Shown here: piece after piece, positions 26,001 through 38,658 of the stretch
Numbering within the stretch: position 1 is the first letter of the stretch
Layout of the letters: the number at the start of each line of letters is the position of its first letter
DNA from: Aristolochia californica
Taxonomy: Eukaryota > Streptophyta > Magnoliopsida > Piperales > Aristolochiaceae
Assembly: GCA_029961685.1 (NCBI GenBank)
Contig: JARWKL010000016.1
Coordinates: 7,332,358 to 7,396,357 of the forward strand
Direction of reading: 5' to 3'
Length of the DNA stretch: 64,000 nucleotides
Notes under the pieces: generated by a model
Databases searched by the model: none
What the model was told of the DNA's origin: nothing
Seen by the model: only the letters and a program-made list of their open reading frames with translations
Position numbers and translations under genes: made by a program

Positions 26001-29000
26001 CCATTTTTTCACGTAAACAAAAAAGATATTAAGGCATAACAAAATGAAAATTTTAGAGTTCATGTTTGCAAAAAAATTTTGAAAATTATTTCACGCACTA
26101 AAAATCAACTCCAAGGTTTTGTTATCCATGTTTCGGAGATTCCACTAGTACAACCCCTAATAATAAGCTTGGTGGAATTTTATAGGAATGGGACTTGTAA
26201 CTGATCCTAACATGCTTTAAATATGGTGGATATGCCTGCCAGAAACATGTTGAGGATGCAAGTGGACCTAATGATCCAAAAATTTCAAGGAGTGGAAAAA
26301 ATAAAATTCTCAAGTGGTTAGATATTTACCAGAGCATAACCACCCAGTTTTTGCCTATCCTTAAAAATCACAGATACTTTTTGGAACAATCTCTCTCAGC
26401 AATTGTGCATTTCCTTCTTGGATGGTCAAATTAGTTTTCAGATCCAAACTTGAGCTTTCACTCTCCCAATTTTTTACGTAAACAAAAAAGATATTAAGGC
26501 ATAACAAAATAAAAATCTTAGAGTTCATGTATAAAAAAAAAATTTGAAAATTATTTCACGCACTAAAAATGAACTCCAAGGTTTTGTTATCCATGATAGG
26601 GAGATTCCACTAGTACAACCCCTAATAATAAGCGTGGTGTAATTTTGAAGGAAAGGGACTTGTAACTGATCCTAACATGCTTTAAACGTGGTGGATATGA
26701 ATGCCAGAAACATGTTGACGATGCAAGTGGACCTAATGATCCAAAAATTTCTAGGAGTGGAAAAAATCGAATTCTCAAGTGGTTGGATATTAACCAGAGC
26801 CTAACAACCTACTTTTTGCCTATCCTTAAAAATCACAGATACTTTTTGGAATTATCTCTCTCAGCATTTGTGCATTTCCATCTTGGATGCTCAAATTTGT
26901 TTTCAGATCCAAACTTGATTTTTCACTCTCCCATTTTTTCTCGTAAACAAAAAAGATGTTAAGGCATAACAAAATGAAAATTTTAGAGTTCATGTATGAA
27001 AAAAAAAATTGAAAATTATTCCACCCACTAAAAATGAACTCCAAGGTTTTGTTATCCATGTTTGGGAGATTCCACTAGTACAACCCCTAATAATAAGCTT
27101 GGTGGAATTTTATAGGAAAGGGACATGTAACTGGTCCTAACATGCTTTAAAAGTGGTGGATATGCAAGACAGAAACATGTTGAAGATGCAAGTGGACCTA
27201 ATGATCCAAAAATTTTAAGTAGTGGAAAAAATCAAATTCTCAAGTGGTTGGATATTTACTAGAGCCAAACAACCCACTTTTTGCCTATACTTAAAAATCA
27301 CAGTTACTTTCTGGAACTATCTCTCTCACCATTTGTGCATTTCCTTCTTGGATTATCAAATTTGTTTTAAGATCCAAACTTGAGTTTTCACTTTCCCATT
27401 TTTTCACGTAAGAAAAAAGATATTAAGGCATAACAAAATGAAAATTTTTGAGTTCATGTATGCAAAAAAAAAAATTTGAAAATTATTTCACACACTAAAA
27501 ATGAACTCCAAGGTTTTGTTATCAATGTTTGGGAGATTCCACTAGTACAAACCCTAATAATAAGCTTGGTGGAATTTTAAAGGAAAGGGACTTGCAACTG
27601 ATCCTAACATGCTTTAAATGTGGTGGATATGCATGCCAGAAACATGTTGAGGATGCAAGTGGACCTAATGATCCAAAAATTTCAATGACTGGCAAAAATC
27701 AAATTCTCAAGTGGTTGGATACTTACCAGAGCATAACAACCCACTTTTTGCCAATCTTTAAAAATCACAGATACTTATTGGAACTATCTCTCTCAGCATT
27801 TGTACATTTCCATATAGGATTATCAAATTTGTTTTCTGATCCAAACTTCAGTTTTCACTCTCCCATTTTCTCTCAAAAATAAAAAAGATATTAAGGCATA
27901 ACAAAAGAAAATTTTTAGAGTTCATGTATGCAAAAAAAATTTGGAAATTATTTCACGCACTAAAAATGAACTCCATGGTTTTGGTATCAATGTTTGGGAG
28001 ATTCCACTAGTACAACCCCTAATAATAAGCTTGGTGGAATTTTAAAGGAAAGGGACTTGTAACTGATCCTAACATGCTTTAAATGTGGTGGATATGCATG
28101 CCAGAAACATGTTGAGGATGCAAGTGGACCTAATGATAAAAAAATTTCAAGGAGTGGAAAAAATAAAATTCTCAAGTGTTTGGATATTTACCAGAGCATA
28201 ACAACCCACTTTTTGCCTATCCTTAAAAATCAGAGATACTTTTTGGAACTATCTCACTCAGCATTTGTGCATTTCCATCTTGGACGCTCAAATTTGTTTT
28301 CAGATCCAAACTTGAGTTTTCACTCTCCCATTTTTTCTCGTAAACAAAAAAGATATTAAGGCATAAAAAAATGAAAATTTTAGAGTTCATGTATGAAAAA
28401 AAAAATTGAAAATTATTCCACCCACTAAAAATCAACTCCAAGGTTTTGTTATCCATGTTTGGGAGATTCCACTAGTACAACCCCTAATAATAAGCTTGGA
28501 GGAATTTTATAGGAAGGGGACATGTAACTGATCCTAACATGCTTTAAATGTGGTGGATATGCATGCCAGAAACATGTTGAGGATGCAAGTGGACTTAATG
28601 ATCCAAATATTTTAAGTAGTGGAAAAAATCAAATTTTCAAGTTGTTGGATATTTGCCAGAGCCAAACAACCCACTTTTGGCCTATACTTAAAAATCACAG
28701 ATACTTTCTGGAACTATCACTCTCAGCATTTGTGCATTTCCTTCTTGGATTATCAAATTTGTTTTCAGATCCAAACTTGAATTTTCACTTTCCCATTTTT
28801 TGACGTAAAAAAAAAGATATTAAGGCATAATAAAAAGAAAATTTTTGAGTTCATGTATGCAAAAAAAAAAAAATTGAAAATTATTTCACACTCTAAAAAT
28901 GAACTCCAAGGTTTTGTTATCAATGTTTGGGAAATTCCACTAGTACAACCCCTAATAATAAGCTTGGTGGAATTTTATAGGAAAGGGACATGTAACTGAT

Positions 29001-30322
29001 CCTAACATGCTTTAAATGTGGTGGATATGCATGCCAGAAACATGTTGAGGATGCTAGTGGACCTAATGATCCAATAAGTTTAAGTAGTGGAAAAAATCAA
29101 ATTCTCAAGTGGTTGGATATTTACTTGAGCCAAACAACCCACTTTTTGCCTATCCTTAAAAATCACAGATAGTTTTTGGACCATCTCTCTCTGCATTTGT
29201 GCATTTCCATCTTTGATGCTCAAATTTGTTTTCGGATCCAATCTTGAGTTTTCACTCTCCCATTTTTTCACGTACACAAAAAAGATATTAAGGCATAACA
29301 AAATGAAAATTTTATAGTTCATGTATGCAAAAGAAAATCTGACAATTATTTCACGAACTAAAAATGAACTTCAAGGTTTTGTTATCCATGTTTGGGAAAT
29401 TCCACTAGTACAACCCCAAATAATAAGCTTGGTGGAATTTTATAGGAAAGGGACTTGTAACTGATCCTAACATGCTTTAAATGTGGTGGATCTGCATGCC
29501 AGAAACATGTTGATGTTGCAAGTGGACCTAATGATCCAAAAATTTCAAGGAGTCGAAAAAATCAAATTCTCAAGTGGTTGGATATTTTCCAGAGCCAAAC
29601 AACCAACTTTTTGCCTATCCTTAAAAATCATAGATACTTTTTGGAAATATCTCTCTCAGCATTTGTGCATTACCATCTTAGATGCTCAAATTTCTTTTAA
29701 GATCTAAACTTGAGTTTTCACTCTCCCATTTTTTCTCGTAAACAAAAATGATATAAAGGCATAACAAAATGAAAATTTTAGAGTTCATGTATGCAAAAAA
29801 AAATTTGAAAATTATTTCACGCATTAAAAATGAACTCCAAGGTTTTGTTATCCATGTTCGGGAAATTCCAGTTGTACAACCCGTAATAATAAGCTTGGTG
29901 GAATTTTATAGGAAAGGGACTTGTAACTGATCCTAACATGCTTTAAATGTGGTGGAGATGCATGCCAGAAACATGTTGAGGATGCAAGTGGACCTAATGA
30001 TCCAAAAATTTCAAGGAGTGGAAAAAATCAAATTCTCAAGTGGTTGGATACTTACCAGAGCATAACAACCCACTTTTTGCCTATCCTTAAAAATCACAGA
30101 TACTTTTTGGAACTATCTCTCTCAGCAATTGTGCATTTCCATCATGGATGGTCAAATTTGTTTTCAGATCCAAACTTGAGCTTTCACTCTCCCATTTTTT
30201 CACGTAAACAAAACAGACATTAAGGCATAACAAAGTAAAAATTTTAGAGTTCATGTATTCCAAAAAAAAATTTCAAAATTATTTGACGCACTAAAAATGA
30301 ATTCCAAGGTTTTATTATGCAT
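20088..30322. repeat. Array segment with eroded long-period order
   Basis: Twenty-two units start at 20088, 20553, 21019, 21484, 21951, 22412, 22876, 23336, 23803, 24268, 24732, 25200, 25665, 26130, 26595, 27060, 27527, 27992, 28457, 28925, 29390 and 29856, all 460-468 bp. The units starting at 20088, 20553 and 21019 share rare variants with those at 25200, 25665 and 26130 (aggtggagtttta with gggacctgtaa; aacatggtttaaa with cttggaagatc; gtttcggag with gatatgcctgcc). That gives an 11-monomer spacing of about 5.11 kb. The units at 21484, 21951 and 22412 likewise resemble those at 23803, 24268 and 24732, five monomers apart (about 2.32 kb). Copies differ clearly, so this order is old. Confidence 0.7.
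28223..28456 (-). other. Recurrent minus-strand frame, 77 codons, not a gene
   Basis: Starting at the atg of the complement of ttatccat, this frame begins MDNKTLELIFSGWNNFQ and ends PKSISDF. In most units a stop from ttcacgc interrupts it, leaving a 67-codon version beginning MREII. It is hydrophobic in the middle (KIFIFLCLNIFFVY) simply because the complement of the A-rich part encodes F, I and L. No gene is inferred. Confidence 0.7.
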
Positions 30323-30873
30323 GATTGGGAGATTCCACTAGTACAACCCCCTAATAATAAGCTAGGTGGAAATTTATAGGAAAAGGACTTGAAACTGATC
30401 CTAACATGCTTTAAATGTGGTGGATATGCATGCCAGAAACATGTTGAGGATGCAAGTGGACCTAATGATACAAAAATCTGAAGGAGTGGAAAAAATCAAC
30501 TTCTCAAGTGGTTGGATATTTACCAGAGCATAACAACCCACTTTTTGCCTATCCTTAAAAATCACAGATACTTTTTGGAACTATCTCTCTCAGCATTTGT
30601 ACATTTCCATCTTGGATGCTCAAAAATTTTTTTCGATCTGAACTTGAGTTTTCTCTCTCCCATTTTTGCTCGTAAACAAAAAAGATATTCAGGCATAACA
30701 AAATAAAATTTTTATTGTTTATGAGTGCAAAAAAAAATTTTAAATTATTTCACGCACTAAAAATGAACTCCGAGGTTTTTTTATCCATGTTTGGGAGATT
30801 CCACTAGTACAACCCCTAATAATAAGCTTGGTGGAATTTTATAGGTAGGGGACTTATAACTGATCCTAAGATG

Positions 30874-31389
30874 CTTTAAATGTGGTGGATATGCATGCCA
30901 GAAACATGTAGATGATGCAAGTGGACTAAATGATCCAAAAATTTCAAGGTGTGGAAAAAATCAAATTCTCAAGTGGTTGGATATTTACTAGAGCCAAACA
31001 ACCAGCTTTGTGGCTTATCCTTTAAAATCACAGATACTTTTTGAAACTACCTCTCTCAGCACTTGTGCATTTCCATCTTGGATGCTCAAATTTGTTTACG
31101 GATCCCAACTGGTGTTTCCACTCTCCCATTTTTTCACATAAATAAAAAAGATATTTAGGCATAACAAAATAAAAATTTTAGAGTTCATGTTTGCAAAAAA
31201 AAATTTGAAAATTATTTCTCGCACTAAAAATGAACTCCAAGGTTTTGTTATCCATGTTTGGGAGATTCCACTATTACAACCCCTAATAATAAGCTTGGTG
31301 GAATTTTATAGGAAAGGGACTTGTAACTGATCCTAACAAGCTTTAAATGTGGTGCATATGCATGCCAGAAACATGTTGAGGATGCAAGT
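30874..31389. repeat. Donor block of the insert found at 56.4-57.0 kb
   Basis: These 516 bp match 56444-56959 without indels at an offset of 25570, with a single substitution seen (31143 t versus 56713 c). The block spans the end of the unit starting at 30789 and the start of the unit at 31256. It holds rare variants such as catgtagatgatgc, aaccagctttgtggc, aactacctctctc and gatcccaactggtg. Here it sits in normal monomer register, so this looks like the source copy. Confidence 0.88.
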
Positions 31390-31720
31390 GGACCTAATGA
31401 TCCAAAAATTTCAAGGAGTGGAAAAAATCAAATTCTCAAGTGGTTGGATATTTACCAGAGCCAAACAACCCACCTTTTGCCTTTCCTTAAAAATCACAGA
31501 CACTTTTTAGAACTATGTTACTCAGCATTTGTGCATTTCCATCTTGGATGCCCAAATTTGTTTTCAGATCCAAACTTGAGTTTTCACTCCCCATTTTTTC
31601 ACGTAAACAAAAAATATATTAAGGCATAACAAAATAAAAATTTTAGAGTTCATGTATGCAAAAAAAAGTTTGAAAATTATTTGACGCTCTTAAAATAAAC
31701 TCCAACATTTTGTTATCCAT

Positions 31721-32156
31721 GTTTGGGAGATTCCACTAGTACAACCCCTAATAATTAGCTTGGTGTATTTTTAAAGGAAAGGGACTTGTAACTGATCCTA
31801 ACATGCTTTAAATGTGGTGGATATGCATGCCAGAAACAAGTTGAGGAGGCAAGTGGTCCTAGTGATCCTAAAATTTCGAGGAGTGGAAAAAATCAAATTC
31901 TCAAGTGATTGGATATTTACTAGAGCCAAACAACCCACTTTTTGGAACTATCTCACTCAGCATTTGTGCATTTCCATCTTGGATGCCCAAATTTGTTTTC
32001 AGATCCAAACTTAAGTTTTCACTCTCCCATTTTTTCACGTAAACAAAAAAGATATTAAGGCATAACAAAATGAAAATTTTAGAGTTCATGTACGCAAAAA
32101 AAAAATTGAAAATTATTTCATGCACTAAAAATGAACTCCAAGGTTTTATTATCCAT
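31721..32156. repeat. 436-bp monomer with a 30-bp deletion
   Basis: The unit reads aacccactttttggaac where others have cactttttgcctatcc, then about 20 bp, then atactttttggaac. The missing 30 bp lie between two copies of actttttg, one of which remains at 31937-31944. This is a simple deletion between 8-bp direct repeats inside the monomer. Confidence 0.9.
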
Positions 32157-35100
32157 GTTTGGGAGATTCCACTAGTACAATCCCTAATAAAAAACTAGGT
32201 GGAATTTTATAGGAAAGGGACTGGTAACGGATCCTAACATTCTTTAAATGTGGTGGATATGCATGCCAGAAATATGTTGAGGATGCAAGTAGACCTAATG
32301 ATCCAAAAATTTCAAGGAGAGGAAAAAATCAAATTCTCAAGTGGTTGGATATTTACCAGAGCATAACAACCCACTTTTTGCCTATCGTTAAAAATCACAG
32401 ATAATTTTTGGAACTATCTCTCTTAGCATTTGTGCATTTCCATCTTGGATGCTCAAATATTTTTCAGATCCAAACATGAGCTTTCACTCTCCCATTTTTT
32501 CACGTAATCAAAAAAGATATTAAGGCATAACAAAATAAAAATTTTAGAGTTCATGTATGCAAAAAAAAAAAATTTGAAAATTATTTCACGCACTAAAAAT
32601 GACCTCCAAAGTTTTATTAGCCATGTTTTGGAGATTCCACTAGAACAACCCCTAATAATAAGCTTGGTGTAATTTTAATGGAAAGGGACTTGTAACTGAC
32701 CCTAACATGCTTTAAATGTGGTAGACATGTATGCCAGAAATATGTTGAGGATGCAAGAGGACCTAATGATCCAAAAATTTCAAGGAGAGGAAAAAATCAA
32801 ATTCTCAAGTGGTTGGATATTTACCAGAGCATAACAACCCACTTTTTGCCTATCCTTGAAAATCACAGATAATTTTTGGAACTATCTCTCTCAGCATTTG
32901 TGCATTTCGATCTTGGATGCTCAAATATTTTTCAGATCCAAACTTGAGCTTTCACTCTCCCATTTTTTCACATAAACAAAAAAGATATTAAGGCAAAAAA
33001 TTTTAGAGTTCATGTATGCAAAAAAAAATTTGAAAATTATTTCACGCACTAAAAATGAACTCCAAGATTTTATAATCCATGTTTGGGAGATTCCACTAGA
33101 ACAACCCCTAATAAAAAGCTTGGTGTAATTTTAATGGAAAGGGACTTGTAACTGATCCTAACATGCTTTAAATGTGGTGGATATGCATGCCAGAAATAAG
33201 TTGAGGATGCAAGTGGACCTAGTGATCCAAAAATTTCAAGGAGAGGAAAAAAAAAAATTCTTATGTGATTGGATAGAGCATAACAACCCACTTTTTGCCT
33301 ATCCTAAAAAAACACAAATACTTTTTGGAACTATCTCTTTCAGCATTTGTGCATTTCCATCTTGGTTGCTCAAATTTGTTTTAGAATCAAAACTTGAGTT
33401 TTCACTCTCCCATTTATTCTCGTAAAAAAAAAGATATTAAGGCATAAAAAAATAAAAATTTTAGAGTTCATGTGTGCAAAAAAAAATTTGAAAATTATTT
33501 CACGCACTAAAAATGAACTCCAAGGTTTTGTTATCCATGTTTGCAAGATTCCACTAGTAGAACCCCTAATAATAAGTTCGGTGGAATTTTATAGGAAAGG
33601 GACTTGTAAACTGATCCTAACATGCTTTAAATGTGGTGGATATGCTTGCCAGAAACATGTTGGGGATGCAAGTGGACCTAATGATCCAAAAATTTCAAGG
33701 AGTGGAAAAAATCAAATTCTCAAGTGGTTGGATATTTACCAGAGCCAAACAACCCACTTTTTGCCTATCCTTAAAGATCACAGATACTTTTTGGAACTAT
33801 CTCACTTAGCATTTGTACATTTCCATATTGGATTATCAAATTTGTTTTCAGATCCAAACTTGACCTTTCACTCTCACATTTTTTCACGTAAACAAAAAAG
33901 ATATTAAGGCATAACAGAATGAAAATTTTAGAGTTCATGTTTGAAAAAAAAATTTGAAAATTATTTCACGCACTAAAAATGAACTCCAAGGTTTTCTTAT
34001 CCTTGTTTGGGAAATTCCACTAGTACATCCCCTAATAATAAGCTTGGTGGAATTTTATAGGAAAGGGACTTGTAACTGACCTTAACATGTTTTAAATGTG
34101 GTAGATATGCATACCAAATACATGTTAAGGATGCAAGTGAACCTAATGATCCAAAAATTTCAAGGAGAGGAAAAAATTAAATTCTCAAGTGGTTGGATAT
34201 TTACAAGAGCATAACAACCCACTTTTTGCCTATCCATAAAAATCACAGATAATTTTTGGAATTATCTCACTCAGCATTTGTGCATTTCCATCTTGGATGC
34301 TCAAATATTTTTTTGATCCAAACTTGAGCTTTCACTCTCCCATTTTTTCACGTAAACAAAAAAGATATTAAGGCATAACAAAATAAAAATTTTAGAGTTC
34401 ATGTATGCAAAAAAAAATTTGAAAATTATTTCACGCACAAAAAATAAACTCCAAGGTTTTATTATCCATGTTTGTGAGTTTCCACTAGAACAACCCCTAA
34501 TAATAAGCTTGGTGTAATTTTATTGGAAAGGGACTTGTAACTGATCCTAACATGCTTTAAACATGGTGGATATGCATGCCAGAAATATGTTGAGGATGCA
34601 AGTGGACCTAATGATCCAAAAATTTCAAGGAGAGGAAAAAATCAAATTCTCAAGTGGTTGGATATTTACCAGAGCATAACAACCCACTTTTTGCCTATCC
34701 TTAAAAATCACAGATAATTTTTGGAATTATCTCTCTCAGCATTTGTGCATTTCCATCTTGGATGCTCAAATATTTTTTAGATCCAAACTTGAGCTTTCAC
34801 TCTCCCATTTTTTCATGGAAACAAAAAAGATATTAAGGCATAACAAACTGAAAATTTAAGAGTTCATGTATGCAAAAAAAAATTTTGAAATTATTTCATG
34901 CACTAAAAATGAACTCCTAGGTTTTGTTATCTATGTTTGGGAGTTTCTACAAGTACAACCCCTAATAATAAGCTTAGTGGAATTTTATAGGAAAGGGACT
35001 CGTAACTCATCCTAACATGCTTTAAATGTGGTGGATATGCATGCCAGAAACATGTTGAGGAAGCAAGTGGACCAAATGATCCAAAAATTTCAAGGAATGG

Positions 35101-35320
35101 AAAAAATTAAATTCTCAAGTGGTTGGATATTTAGCCAGAGCCAAACAACCAACTTTTTGCCTATCCTTAAAAATCACATATACTATTTGGAACTATCTCT
35201 CTCAGCTTTTGTGCATTTCCATCTTGGAAGGTAAAATTTGTTTTCAGATCCAAACTTCAGCTTTCTCTCTCCCATTTTTTCACGTAAAGAAAAAATGAAC
35301 ACCAAGGTTTTGTTATCCTT

Positions 35321-35448
35321 GTTTGGGAGATTCCACTAGTACAACCACTAATAAGATGGTCAAATTTGTTTTCAGATCCAAACTTTAGCTTTCTCTCTCC
35401 CATTTTTTCACGTAAACAAAAAATGAACACCAAGGTTTTGTTATCCTT
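35321..35448. repeat. 128-bp mini-unit, copy 1
   Basis: After 30-odd normal bases the sequence jumps from acaaccactaataag to atggtcaaatttg, then shows a second loss where cacgtaaac and an A-run lead straight into tgaacacc. It is equivalent to a 128-bp tandem duplication of the joint between the end of the preceding 386-bp unit and its successor. Confidence 0.9.
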
Positions 35449-36836
35449 GTTTGGGAGATTCCACTAGTACAACCCCTAATAATAAGCTAGGTGGAATTTT
35501 ATAGGAAAGGGACTTGTAACTAATCCTAACATGCTTTAAATGTGGTGGATATGCATGTCAGAAACATGTTGAGGATGCAAGTGGACCTAATGATCCAAAA
35601 ATTTGAAGGAGTGGAAAAAATCAAATTCTCAAGTGGTTGGATATTTACCAGAGCATAACAACCCACTTTTTGCCTATCCTTAAAAATCACAGATAATTTT
35701 TGGAACTATCTCTCTCAGCATTTGTGCATTTCCATCTTGGATGCTCAAATATTTTTCAGATCCAAACTTGAGCTTTCACTCTCCCATCTTTTCAAGTAAA
35801 CAAAAAGGATATTAAGGCATAACAAATAAAAATTTTAGAGTTCAAATATGCAAAAAAAAATTTGAAAGTTATTTCACGCACTAAAAATGAACTCCAAAGT
35901 TTTATTATCCATGTTTGGGAGATTCCACTAAAACAACCCCTAATAATAAGCTTGGTGTAGTTTTGATGGAAAGGGACTTGTAACTGATCCTAACATGCTT
36001 TAAATGTGGTGGATATGCATGCCAGAAATAAGTTGAGGATGCAAGTGGACCTAGTGATCCAAAAATTTGAAGGAGAGGAAAAAATCAAATTCTCAAGTGA
36101 TTGGATAGAGCATAACAACCCATGTTTTGCCTATCCTAAAAAATCACAAATACTTTTTGGAACTATATCTTTCAGTATTTGTGCATTTCCATCTTGGATG
36201 CTCAAATTTGTTTTAGAATCAAAACTTGAGTTTTTCACTCTCCCATTTTTTCTCGTAAAGAAAAAAGATATTAAGGCATAACAAAATGAAAATTTTTGAG
36301 TTCATGTTCGCAAAAAAAAATTAGAAAATTATTTCACGCACTAAAAATGAACTGCAAGGTTTTATTATCCATGTTTGGGAGATTCCACTAGTACAACCCC
36401 TATTAATAAGCTAGGTGGAATTTTATAGGAAAAGGACTTGTAACTGATCCTAACATGCTTTAAATGTGGTGGATATGCATGCCAGAAACATGTTGAGGAT
36501 GCAAGTGGACCTAATGACCCAAAAATATCAAGGAGTGGAAAAATCAAATTCTTGAGTGGTTGGTTATTTACCAGAGCATAAAACCCCCATTTTGTCTATC
36601 CTTAAAAATCAATAATACTTTTTGGAACTATCTCTCTCAGCATTTGTGCATTGCCATCTTGGATGCCCAAATTTTTTTTCAGATCCAAACTTCAGTTTTC
36701 GCTCTCCCATTTTCTCTCCTAAACAAAAAAGATATTAAGGCATTACAAAATTAAAATTTTAGAGTTCGCGTATGCAAAAATAAATTTGGAAATTATTTCA
36801 CGCACTAAAAATGAAATACAAGGTTTTGTTATCGAT

Positions 36837-37220
36837 GTTTGGGTGATACCACTAGTACAACCCCTAATAATAAGCTTGGTGGAATTTTAAAGGAAAGGGA
36901 CTTGTAATTGATCCTAACATGCTTTAAATGTGGTGGATATGCATGCTAGAAGCATGTTGAGGATGCAAGTGGTCCAAATAATCCAAAAATTTCAAGGAGT
37001 GGAAAAAATGGAATTCTCAAGTGGTTGGATATTTACCAGAGCCAAACAAGCCACTATTTGCGATCCTTAAAAATCACAGATAGTTTTGGGAACTATCTCT
37101 CTCAGCAATTGTGCATTTCCATCTTGGATGGTCAAATTTGTTTTCAGATCCAAACTTGAGCTTCCACTCTCCCATTTTTTCACGTGCACTAAAAATGAAC
37201 TCCAAGGTTTTGTTATCCAT
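36837..37220. repeat. 384-bp monomer with an 80-bp 3' deletion, copy 1
   Basis: The unit joins ttttttcacgt directly to gcactaaaaatg, removing about 80 bp that normally hold the A-tract. Full units have ttcacg at both edges of the lost stretch, so this is another deletion between short direct repeats. The joint creates CACGTG at 37181-37186. Confidence 0.88.
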
Positions 37221-38530
37221 GTTTGGGAGATTCCACTACAACAACCCCAAATAATAAGCTTGGTGTAAATTTATAGGAAAGGGACTTGTAACTGATCCTA
37301 ACATGCTTTAAATGTGGTGGATATGCATGCCAGAAACAAGTTGAGGATGCAAGTGGACCTTGTGATCCAAAAATTTCAAGGAGTGGAAAAAATCAAATTC
37401 TCAAGTGATTGGATAGAGCCAAACAACCCACTTTTTGCCTATCCTTAAAAATCACAGATACTTTTTGGAACTATCTCTCTCAGCATTTGTGCATTTCCAT
37501 CTTGGATTATCAAATTTTGTTTCAGATCCAAACTTGAGCTTTCACTCTCCCATTTTTTCTAGTAAACAAAAAAGATATTAAGGAATTACAAAATGAAAAT
37601 TTTAGAGTTCATGTATGCAAAAAAAAATTTGAAAATTATTTCACGCACTAAAAATGAACTCCAAGGTTTTGTTATCCATGTTTGGGAGATTCCACTAGTA
37701 CAACCCCTAATAATAAGCTTGGTGGAATTTTATAGGAAAGGGACATGTAACTGATCCTAACATGCTTTAAATGTGGTGGATATGCAATCCTGAAACATGT
37801 TGAGGATGCAAGTGGACCTAATGATCCAAAAATTTAAAGGAGTGGAAATAGTCAAATTCTCAAGTGGTTAGATATTAACCGGAGCCAAACAACCCACTTT
37901 TTTGCTATTCTTAAAAATCACAGATACTTTTTGGAACTATCTCTCTGAGCATTTGTGTATTTCCATCTTGGATTATCAAATTTGTTTTCAGATCCAAACT
38001 TGAATTTTCACTCTCCCATTTTTTTACGTAAACAAAAAAGATATTAAGGCATAACAAACTGAAAATTTAAGAGTTCATGTATGCAAAAAAAATTTTGAAA
38101 TTATTTCACGCACTAAAAATGAACTCCTAGGTTTTGTTATCCATGTTTGGGAGATTCCACAAGGACAACCCCTAATAATAAGCTTAGTGGAATTTTATAG
38201 GAAAGGGACTCGTAACTCATCCTAACATGCTTTAAATGTGGTGGATATGCATGCCAGAAACATGTTGAGGAAGCAAGAGGACCAAATGATCCAAAAATTT
38301 CAAGGAATGGAAAAAATCAAATTCTCAAGTGGTTGGATATTTAGCCAGAGCCAAACAACCAACTTTTTGCCTATCCTTAAAAATCACATATACTGTTTGG
38401 AACTATCTCTCTCAGCTTTTGTGCATTTCCATCTTGGATGGTCAAATTTGTTTTCAGATCCAAACTTCAGCTTTCTCCCTCCCATTTTTTCACGTAAACA
38501 AAAAATGAAAACCAAGGTTTTGTTATCCTT

Positions 38531-38658
38531 GTTTGGGAGATTCCACTAGTACAACCACTAATAAGATGGTCAAATTTGTTTTCCGATCCAAACTTCAGCT
38601 TTCTCTCTCCCATTTTTTCACGTAAACAAAAAATGAACACCAAGGTTTTGTTATCCTT
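38531..38658. repeat. 128-bp mini-unit, copy 2
   Basis: Same joints as the mini-unit 3210 bp upstream. It lies in slot 2 of higher-order repeat copy 2, following the 386-bp unit with the same 3' deletion. Confidence 0.9.

Larger units (their letters stand above)
30323..34829. repeat. Array segment before the 3.7-kb higher-order repeat
   Basis: Unit starts and lengths: 30323 (466), 30789 (467), 31256 (465), 31721 (436), 32157 (468), 32625 (456), 33081 (458), 33539 (466), 34005 (465) and 34470 (465, running into the next block). The units at 32625 and 33081 are shortened by small losses. Several units carry ctagaacaac and ggtgtaatttt. The longest open reading frame in the window (145 codons, 33470-33907, plus strand) crosses the unit boundary at 33539 and has no sign of being a gene. 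Confidence 0.85.
34935..38144. repeat. Higher-order repeat copy 1 (eight units, 3210 bp)
   Basis: Unit starts and lengths: 34935 (386), 35321 (128), 35449 (464), 35913 (460), 36373 (464), 36837 (384), 37221 (459) and 37680 (465). Matching sequence begins slightly earlier, at about 34830-34850 (gcataacaaactg). Compared with the next copies it lacks one 466-bp unit, the slot occupied by 39583. It is also more diverged, for example in the unit starting at 35449. Confidence 0.9.

Noticed and set aside
33470..33907. Longest open reading frame, 145 codons, plus strand
   Set aside because: It spans the boundary between two satellite units, is made of the same recurring peptide pieces as other units and is broken by indels in related units. 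No domain is recognisable.
35317..35448. Insertion of a small mobile element in the 128-bp units
   Set aside because: All bases belong to the satellite monomer. It is a local duplication with deletion, without terminal repeats or a target-site duplication.
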